From the NCBI GenBank assembly GCA_018398585.1, contig JAGTTD010000003.1:5836637-5900636 (forward strand): a stretch of 64,000 nucleotides of DNA. Reading direction: 5' to 3'. Position 1 is the stretch's first letter. The number at the start of each line of letters is the position of its first letter. The translations under genes and the position numbers were made by a program. The notes beneath the pieces are model-generated. The model made no database searches. It saw only the letters and a list, made by a program, of their open reading frames with translations, and was not told the DNA's origin. Below are positions 56,500 through 64,000 of the stretch, one piece after another. This DNA is from Simmondsia chinensis. Its lineage: Eukaryota; Streptophyta; Magnoliopsida; Caryophyllales; Simmondsiaceae.

Positions 56500-57600
56500 C
56501 GGTGCGGACCACATCCCAGTGCAACTTAATCGAATTGCTGGTATATCTGCTCAGACTACTGGTATATCTACTCAGCTTTCCAATAGCAAAGGCGATATCA
56601 GGCCTTGTGCTTGTCATGGCATACATAAGACAGCCAGTGGTTCATGCGTACTCTAGTTGTGCCACTGGAGCACCTCCATTCGGTACTAATTTCACACTAG
56701 GATCCATTGGTATGGATATCGGTACACAATCAAAGAAATAGAACTTTTCAACACCTTTTCGATATAGTGAGACTGCATCAAGGAAATGGTATCACCATTT
56801 CTTACAATCCTTACACCAAGGATTACTTCCGCCTCACCCATGCCTTTCATAGCAAAGTTTTAAGAGAGAAACCGTTTGGTTCTCTCTACTTGTTCCATAT
56901 CAGTTCCGAATATCAGCATGTCATCGACATACAAACATATAATGACCCCTTTGCCATTATCAAACTTGCTATAGACATATTTATCCGATTCGTTTATAAC
57001 GAATCCTTTGTTGAGAACAACTCGATTAAACTTCTGATGCCATTGCTTCGGGGCTTGCTTTAGCCCATACAGAGAGCGTATGAGTTCACATTCTTTTCTC
57101 TCTTGACCCGAAAAACAAACCCTTCCGGTTGTTCCATGTACACTTCCTCCTCTAGCTCACGATTCAGGAATTCCGTTTTGACATCCATTTGGTGTATCAC
57201 TAATTTAAAAATGGAGGCAAGGGCAATCAAAACCCTTATCGTCGATATTCTTGCCAAGGGGGCATACGTGTCAAAGTAGTCCAACCCATGCTTTTGGGTG
57301 AACCCTTTAGCCACTAATCGGGCCTTGAACTTGTCAATCATTCCATTGACTTTTATTTTCTTTTTGAAGATCCATTTACACCCAATGGGCTTACTTCCTT
57401 GTGGAAGGTCAACAAGGATTCAGGTATTGTCATCTCAGATGGAATCCATCTCAGCATTTACAGCCTCTTTCCAAAACGAGGCATCATGGGACCTCATTGC
57501 CTCATTAAACGTCATAGGATCAGCTTCCATGATACAACAATATGGAGCCACTTGGTCCAAATTGTTCCTCAAACCTTCTACCGAATATGTGTAGAAGTCC
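56500..57600 (-). pseudogene. copia reverse transcriptase
   Basis: 57060-57341 carries DKFKARLVAKGFTQKHGLDY, FDTYAPLARISTIRVLIALA and VIHQMDVKTEFLNRELEEEV. Below it, in other frames, are KPQAMASEV-region text (LKQAPKQWHQK-like), GVIICLYVDDMLIFGTDMEQ with the catalytic YVDD, and PDIAFAIGKLSRYTSS-like text. Two or more frameshifts are present. Confidence 0.85.
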
Positions 57601-58700
57601 CAACCGAAAGATTTCTCTTTCCTGACTCTCTTACTCCTTCGGAGTTCTAGAGCACTTTCAAGGACATCTTCCCTGTCATGACGAACACCGTCATTTGACA
57701 CTTGAGTGTCACTTTCAATCGGTACATAATCCCTCGGTCTAGGGATAGAAGTAAACCGATTCTCATCAAATATCGCGTCTCTCAATTCTATTATCGTATT
57801 CACATTGATATAATCATTAGGTTCGATTGCATAGAACCGATATGCCTTGCTATGAGACGCATAACCCACAAAGATGCAATCAATACCTCTTTCACCTAAC
57901 TTTTTCCTTTTAGGTTCAAGGGTTTTAACAACTACCCCCCCCCCCCCCCCCCCCCCCCCCACACACACTTTCAGATAAGTCAAATTAGGGGCTCGTTTAT
58001 TCCACAACTCATATGGAGTTATTATATTTCTTTTATTTGGAACTCTATTCAATATGTGATAGGTTGTTAACATAGCCTCACCCCAAAACCCATCATTGAG
58101 ACCGGATTAAGATAACATGGAATTAACCATCTCAGTTAGAGTCCGGTTTTTTCTCTTAGCCACGCCATTATGCTGTGACATATACGGTGCAGTTATTTCA
58201 TGTATAATTCTGGTGGTTTTGAAATATTTAGGATCGGAGTACTCCCCACCCAGGTCCGACCTAAGGCGTTTGAGGAAGGTCTCACAGTGTAATTCAATTT
58301 CTGCTTTATATGCTTTAAATCTATCAAGCAGTTCATCTTTGTGACTTATCAGATATACATAACAAAATCTTGAACAGTCATTAATAAATGTCACAAAGTA
58401 ATTCTTTCCACCTAAACTTGGTGTGCGCTTGAAATCACATAAATCACTATGTACTAGATCAATTAGATTAGTCTCTCTTTGCACTGAAGGAAATTGTAAT
58501 TTCATTATCTTAGTTAGCACGCATGTTTTGCATTTATCATCAACTTTATCTATGTGAGGAATCAATGATCAATTAACCATTTCATGTAATCTACGAAAAT
58601 TCACATGACCTAATCTTTGATGCCATAAAAACGACGAGTCAAGCATATAAACAGAACTTCCAATTTTATTATCAATGTTCATCTTGAACATACCATTACA
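57435..58700 (-). pseudogene. copia integrase
   Basis: HQRLGHVNFRRLHEMVN (58569 onward) and CKTCVLTKIMKLQFPS form the zinc-binding part. HSDLCDFKRTPSLGGKNYFV carries the first Asp, LKRLRSDLGGEYSDPKYFK the second, and MSQHNGVAKRKNRTLTEMVN stands where the catalytic Glu should be (VAKRKNR instead of VAERKNR). The C-terminal part (57435-58073) contains a run of 26 C (57935-57960) replacing the usual KxWGCxAxV block. Confidence 0.88.
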
Positions 58701-59390
58701 TAAGTACCCTTTGCCAACAAAAACTCCACCCTTAGACAAAATAAACTTGTTGGCCTTGAAGACCAACTTGAACCCAAACCTATTTAACAGGCCACAGAAC
58801 ACGAGGTTCTTCTTAACGTCAGGAGCAAAGCATACAACGATTAAAGTAAGGGTTTTTCCATGCATGAAAAGTAAATCAACTTTTCCCTTTCCTTTAACCG
58901 GTACCGACGCCCCATTTCCCATGAGCAATTCAATTCCGTTGTCCATGGGCTCAAAAGTCATGAAGAACCCTCTGCCCTTACACACATGTCTCGTGGCCCC
59001 CGAGTTAATCCACCAAGGGTTATCACTCTCGACTAGATTGACTTCCGCTATCATCGCCAAGAAACCTCTCGTTCGAATTTTTGGCGTGACGATCAAGCCC
59101 CTTGCCTTTATTCTTTTGAAGGCGGGAACAGTCCTTGCATAAGTGATCGGGCTTCTGACACTCCTAACAGACCATTTTTGGCCTCTTGTCCTTCTTCTTC
59201 TTTTGGAAGTGCCCGATTCTCTTGCGTCCCTTGCTTTATTGGCCTTCTTCTGTGACATTGATTTTACCAACATCACCAGGGCGGTCTTTGTTGTCATCAT
59301 GTACCCTATAACCTTCCTCAACATGTAAATGGTTAGCCAATTTATCAATTGACATATCCTCCTTCTTGTGTTTAAGACTTTTCTTAACAT
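58569..59390 (-). pseudogene. copia protease region and pre-integrase
   Basis: The frame begins within gag in the wrong phase, then reads the protease WWINSGATRHVCKGRGFFM, where the catalytic Asp of the D-S-G-A-T motif is Asn (codon 59004-59006). It continues with ELLMGNGASVPVKGKGKVDL and FVGKGYLCNGMFKMNI, typical of the protease-to-integrase spacer. The gag zinc knuckle (CQKCQKPDHLCKDC) lies in another frame near 59110-59160. Confidence 0.85.
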
Positions 59391-59907
59391 CTTTCCAAGA
59401 AGGAGGAAGTTTGTAAATTAAGGAAGAAACCACTATCGTGTCGTCCATGTTCATTTTATGTTGTTTAAAATTATTCAATATTTGTTCGATTTCATGGAAT
59501 TGCTCCATGACAGGACGATCATTTACCATTTTATAATTGTTAAATTGACTAACCAGGAACTTTTTGCTTGTAGCATCCTCGGCCATATCGCGTGCCTCAC
59601 GTGCGTCCCACAGTTCTTTCGCGGTCGGCATGTTCGAGTAGATATCAAATAGGGCATCAATCATACCATTCAGAATATGCCCTCTGCAGATGTAGTCATC
59701 ATTTTCCCACTTCAGTCTGGCCCTCTGCTCGACCAACGTCTCCTACTCCTTAGAGACGGGGGATGGAGATGGTGTATTCAGGACATACACCACATTCAGC
59801 GTCATGATGAGGAAGTGCATCTTCCTCTGCCATTGGCGGAAGTTCCCGCCATCAAACCGGTCCAACTTCACAAAGTTGGCTGTCATTCCCCTTAATGATG
59901 AATCCAT
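59236..59907 (-). pseudogene. copia gag (UBN2/DUF4219 type)
   Basis: The start ATG at 59905-59907 gives MDSSLRGMTANFVKLDRFDG then NFRQWQRKMHFLIMTLNV. One stop is near 59742. It continues as RLKWENDDYICRGHILNGMI, MVNDRPVMEQFHEIEQILNN and LPPSWKDVKKSLKHKKEDMS, ending VGKINVTEEGQ. It forms the particle coat. Confidence 0.88.
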
Positions 59908-59936
59908 AACCCATATCAGGAATTAAACCTTAAGAT

Positions 59937-60654
59937 TGTTAGAACAAATTATCGAAATACTTGCAAATACTTGCAACCGGGTAACCGAGAGATCTCAGGT
60001 GTTGAGGCCGTGTAATCACTTTCCTTAAAGTTTATTTCGGTATACAAAATATCCTCGGGGATACAACAACAACCAAAAATGAAGTGAGAATGTATAAAGG
60101 GAGATAAAGATCGAGATATGAAGAGATTTGTGTTTTTGTTCAAGAATACAACACAAGAACACTTCAATGCAAAAGATTCTTTAATCTTATATTTCCCTTG
60201 TATTTTTCAACCAATAATTAAACCATCAAAGTGTGGAGCATATATATATTTATTCTTCAAAAAGGACGTCCCAAAATGAAGAGCCACAAGAGATACAACG
60301 AATCAGGAAAAAACCGTGCAGACAAACCGTCAAAATAGACCTGTGTGTCGACACACTGTTCAACACACAAAGTTACTATAGATATGTGTGTCGACACACA
60401 ATTCCTATGTGTCGACACATAGACTTCCTCCGTGCGCTTCTGTAAAGGGCTGTGTGTCAACACACGGGCCATGTGTGTCGACACACAGCTGTTTCCCCAT
60501 CGTTCTATTGGATTGTGTGTCGACACACACCGCTGACAAGCTCTAAACATTCAAAACGAGTATTGGGACAATCTCAAATACATCTTATACATACATAAAC
60601 AACATTTAACATATATACGTATTATTCAATACATATTTTGAAAATACACCAACA
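59937..60654 (-). repeat. 5' LTR with TGTGTCGACACA palindromes
   Basis: 718 bp. Palindrome variants cluster at 60342-60528. A 10-bp tandem duplication (AATACTTGCA) distinguishes it from the 3' LTR. Confidence 0.93.
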
Positions 60655-61968
60655 TATAAAACATACACTCAAAGTCTCAACTCATAGCATCATTAATAAT
60701 CATATCCGAAATGGAAGTTACTGTCGTCAATATTATTTGCAGTGCTAGTGTTCATATTTTCACCATCATTAAGAGAATCACCCCCAATTGTAGCATCATT
60801 TCCAACCAAACCTTCCATACAAAAACACAAATATACCGAAAATTAATAATTTTTCAAATTTAATTGACACTGAAGTTGGGGTCTTATTGTCATTTAGAAG
60901 ATTTTTATAAAATTTTGCACTGAATGACATACTTTTTTGATACTTGTAATAAAAGAAAGATAATTTGAAATGAAAATTCCAAATTTGTGACTCACGAGAA
61001 TTCAATAAACAATTTTAGAATTATTTAAGAAATTTTAACTATTACATATCAGATATTATATAATTTTCCTTCAAGTAAAATATTACAAATAAACTTAAAC
61101 AAAAATTAATGTATAAATATAGAAGTATAAATATACAACATATATGATCTAAGTATAGAGTTGAAAAAGGCTAAAAAATTTTGATGTAATTCGAATACAA
61201 ACTAAAAATTTGAAAAGTGTATATGGGTACATTATGTGTACAAGTATACCTAAACAAAAATTAATAAGACCATTAATATATAATAAATTATTTATTTTAA
61301 TTTTTGCCTAAAATATGTAATATTTATCTTATATATACAAAAATTAGTGAGACAAAGGTCCCTAAATCAAAGTTGCTTCAAGCGTTGATTAAAAAAAGTG
61401 GGGGAAACAAAAAATAGTTGCTTGCAATGGGAATCGAGCCCGCGCTATCCCTTATGTTGAGCAACGGACCACTTGGCCAAAAGGTCCTTGTAGTGATCTG
61501 CTCTTTATTAATATATTTATATTATATCAGAGTGTATCCCAGCTGAATCAGTAAAACCATTTAAATTCATAATTTTTGCAATTTTAATCCGATTTTACCG
61601 AATTTGACCCAATTCTACTTGAGTATGATTTTTTAAGCGATTTGAATTGATTGGTTAATGTAGAATCGTAGAATCACACGATTCCACGATCTGAATCACT
61701 ATTTTAAAAACCATGTGTATACACTAAAAGTTCAGTCAAAAATTCATTGACTTACAAAAAGCTTTATTTTTTAGTACATTTGTGTCTATAACATCTCTTT
61801 CTAAAATACTGATAGAGTAGAAAAAATGTAATTATGTCTTATTTAAGCTCTATTTGATTGTGTTACCTATCATAGCGGTAATAAAAAGTGCGATACATAG
61901 CAAAAAAGGATGTATCAGCCAATAACTTGGGAGTTAAAGTGTCAACTTTTACAAACTATAGAATTACT
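60655..61968. other. Right part of the TIR element and AT-rich spacer
   Basis: Remainder of the TIR element interrupted by the copia, plus about 250 bp of spacer after 61715. Contains a tRNA-like fragment (61419-61494). No gene. Confidence 0.45.
61419..61494 (-). repeat. tRNA-like fragment (SINE head or tRNA pseudogene)
   Basis: The minus strand reads TTGGCCAAGTGG (A box, 61469-61480) and, 26 bases on, CGGGCTCGATTCCCA (B box, about 61428-61442). Spacing is slightly short and the acceptor stem does not pair convincingly, so it is not called a functional tRNA. Confidence 0.5.
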
Positions 61969-62527
61969 GTTGATGTATTTCCAAAATAAGTATAATGAAT
62001 AAAGTATTTGAGAAGTGTTTCGTAATTTTTCTAAGTGTTTTGGTATGTAGGAGGTGTGTGTCGACACATAGGTACCGTGTGTCGACACACAAAGTTACAG
62101 TATGGCTGTGTGCTGCACTGTGTGTCAACACACAGCTTCGACACATAGGGCACTTTTGGCCGTAACTTGTGTGATTTTTTCCCGGTATTTTTGGGATAAC
62201 TTAGGGGTTCATTTGGGACATCTCCTTTCACTTATAAACATATAAATACTCCCCACTTGGTTCATGAATGACTACTTGAAAATATTGTATTAATCTTACA
62301 AAAGATTGCATGTGTTGGTGTGTGTTGTTCTTCGAAAACTTGAAAGTTCATTCTTATATACTTCTCTCATACTTCTTACCTACATAGTGTTTCACTTCGT
62401 TGAGTTTGGTTGTCGTTGTATCGCTGAGACCATTTCTATATACTTGAAATAAGTCTTAAGGAAAGTGATTACATGCCTCAACACATGAGATCGAAGGATA
62501 CCCGGCTTGTGAAGAAATTCCCCAACA
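61969..62527 (+). repeat. 5' LTR of plus-strand copia
   Basis: TGTTGATGTATTT...TTCCCCAACA. Contains TGTGTCGACACA variants at 62057-62150. After it comes ATCTTAAGACTTAATTTTT, conserved with the minus-strand relative, and no standard primer site. Confidence 0.85.
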
Positions 62528-62548
62528 ATCTTAAGACTTAATTTTTAG

Positions 62549-63776
62549 ATGGCATCTTCATTGCGAGAAATGACAGCCAACTTTGTGAAACTGGACCAGT
62601 TAGATGGTGGCAACTTACGACGCTGGCAAAGGAAGATGCATTTTCTGATTACGACTTTGAATGTGGAGTATGTCCTGAATAGACCAATTCTTAAACCTCC
62701 TACTGAAGAGGAGGAGACTCTGGCCGAACAACGATCCTGCTTAAAGTGGGAGAACGATGACTATATATGTACGGGACACATCCTCAACGACATGACGGAT
62801 GCACTGTTTGACGTCTACTCCAATGTTCCTATAGCCAAGGAACTTTGGGATGCACTTAAAGCATGATACATAGCGGAAGATGCAACAAGTAAGAAATTTT
62901 TACTTAGTCAATTTAACAATTACAAAATGGCTAATAATCATCCGGTAATGGAACAATTTCATGAAATTGAGAGAATTTTAAATAATTTTAAACAACACAA
63001 CATGAACATGAACGATACAATTGTTGTTTCATCCTTGATAGACAAACTTCCACCTTCGTGAAGAGACATTAAGAAAAGTCTCAAAAACAAGAAGGAAGAC
63101 ATGTCTATCAAGGAATTAGCTAACCACTTGAGAATTGAGGAAGGATACAGGTTCTAAGATGACAATAAAGATCGCCCTGGTGACAGTGGAAAGATCAATG
63201 TCGCAGAAGAAGAACAATCAAGCAAGGGAACCAAACGAACCGGAGACTTCCACAAGAAATGTGATGAGAAGAGGCTGAAGCCTATTTGTTGGGAGTGTCA
63301 GAAGCCCGGTCACTTAAGGAAGGATTGTTATCGCCTTAGGAATAAGAAAGGCAAAGTGCAGGATCATCACACCAAAAATTCGAATAATAACTTCATGGCG
63401 ATGATCTTAGAGATCAACCTAGTTGAAGATGATGATTCTTGGTGAGTTGACTCTAGGACTACAAAACACGTTTGTAAAGATAGGAGGTTTTTTAAAAGCC
63501 TTGAACCCATAGATAACAGAACTGTGTTATTTATGGGTAACGGTGCAACCATACCGGTTAAGGGTAAGGGGAAAGTTGACTTGCTTTTAGTTTCTACAAT
63601 AACCCTTGCTCTTACCGATGTGTGTTACGGCCCAGATGTGAAAAAGAACCTCGTGTCTGGTAGCCTATTGAATAAAATCAGGTTCAAATTGGTCTGCGAG
63701 GCCAATAAGTTTGTATTGTCCAAGGGTGGGGTGTTTGTTGGGCAAGGATACCTGTACGAGGGAATGTTCAAACTAA

Positions 63777-63818
<42 letters not shown>

Positions 63819-64000
63819 TTGGTTCAGTGTATATGCTTGATATTTCGTTTCTTTGGCATCAAAGATTAGGTCATGTTAATTTTTGAAGAATGCATGAGAT
63901 GGCTAATTCATCATTAATTCCACTTATTAATAAAGTTGATGAGCGGTGTAAAACATGTATGCTAAGTAAGATAACACGCTTATCGTTTCCTTCAGTGTTA
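62549..64000 (+). pseudogene. copia gag-pol start, in-frame stops, no frameshift
   Basis: The ATG at 62549 opens MASSLREMTANFVKLDQLDG. Stops occur at 62864-62866, then near 63060, 63157, 63444 and 63885, all in one frame. Gag: NLRRWQRKMHFLITTLNVEY, HPVMEQFHEIERILNNFKQH. Zinc knuckle: CWECQKPGHLRKDC (near 63290). The protease motif is degraded to DSRTTKHVCKD. The protease spacer GNGATIPVKGKGKVDLLL is followed by an Asn run encoded by (AAT)n at 63780-63818, then FLWHQRLGHVNF and CKTCMLSKITRLSFPSV of the integrase zinc region. Confidence 0.9.

Larger units (their letters stand above)
54699..60654 (-). mobile_element. Ty1/copia element with UBN2-type gag
   Basis: LTRs of 717 and 718 bp (54699-55415 and 59937-60654), TGTTAGAACAAATT...ACACCAACA. 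Flanks are CATAA (54694-54698) and TATAA (60655-60659), a 5-bp duplication with one change. Coding order on the minus strand is gag, protease, integrase, RT, RNase H. Stops, frameshifts and a catalytic change make it defective. A related element begins at 61969. Confidence 0.93.
54470..61715. mobile_element. TIR element (about 1.3 kb without inserts) split by a copia
   Basis: The left end CATATACACAAGGTTGTCAA AATCGGGATTCT and the right end (minus strand GTGTATACACATGGTTTTTA AAATAGTGATTC) are inverted copies. Both are followed by repeated GTAGAATCG/GATTCTACG words. The copia at 54699-60654 interrupts it. No transposase; probably a MITE-like element. Confidence 0.6.
61969..64000 (+). mobile_element. 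Ty1/copia element, related to 54699-60654, cut by the window end
   Basis: A 559-bp 5' LTR is followed by gag, protease and the start of integrase in one plus frame broken only by stops. Same gag type, protease spacer and LTR start (TGTTGATGTATTTCCAAAATA) as the neighbouring minus-strand element, but a diverged LTR. Confidence 0.92.

Noticed and set aside
61419..61494. Functional tRNA gene
   Set aside because: A and B boxes are good but spacing is short and no acceptor stem pairs convincingly.

Overview
The window looks like gene-poor, repeat-rich nuclear DNA of a flowering plant, probably a eudicot. It is AT-rich apart from one GC-rich island, and almost all of it can be assigned to transposable elements and their debris. 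I found no intact host gene, no complete RNA gene and no CRISPR array. The RNA-like sequences are SINE or pseudogene remnants. The ancestry call rests on the element types: Ty1/copia and Ty3/gypsy elements with initiator-tRNA primer sites, CACTA transposons with a Transposase_24 gene, an Au-like SINE tail and plant-type 5S rRNA sequence.

Layout. 1-3805: a Ty3/gypsy element on the minus strand, entering from outside the window. 3806-9132: AT-rich spacer with at least three long-TIR (MITE/MULE-like) elements. 9136-14236: a complete CACTA transposon with CTA target duplications, carrying only a broken TnpA-type gene. 14706-29225: two partial copies of a SIRE/Maximus-type copia element (minus strand). 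Their long LTR-like repeats are at 14706-21939 and 25259-27785, and a downstream ORF is split between the two copies. A chromovirus-derived non-autonomous element (16077-21431) with a GC-rich repetitive interior sits inside the first repeat. 30184-31090: a possible solo LTR. 31349-40732: a non-coding LTR element with TCATG duplications. Its 5' LTR is interrupted by a young Ale/Retrofit-type copia element (31882-36667, GAAAC duplications). Its interior holds a CACTA end and a 5S-rRNA-headed SINE. 40767-44329: a degenerate gypsy element lacking RT. 44816-49732: a rearranged copia element with three LTR copies and an inverted gag-integrase piece. 51715-54420: a long inverted repeat holding a second 5S-headed SINE. 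54470-61715: a TIR element with a copia element (54699-60654) inserted in it. 61969-64000: the start of a related copia element on the plus strand.

How the parts relate. This is a nested archive. Target duplications date several insertions relative to each other: copia in LTR element, chromovirus in SIRE LTR, copia in TIR element, and CACTA end in SINE. No element encodes a complete, uninterrupted protein set. The youngest by LTR identity are the copia at 31882-36667 (four mismatches in 157 bp, by eye) and the chromovirus derivative (about 25 differences in about 797 bp).

Most notable: (1) a SINE family whose head is the promoter-bearing half of 5S rRNA joined to an Au-like tail, present twice. 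(2) A recently moved chromovirus derivative that keeps a zinc-knuckle region, a protease tail and half a chromodomain around a GC-rich Ala/Gln-rich repetitive interior. (3) Arrays of the palindrome TGTGTCGACACA in the LTRs of two unrelated copia families.
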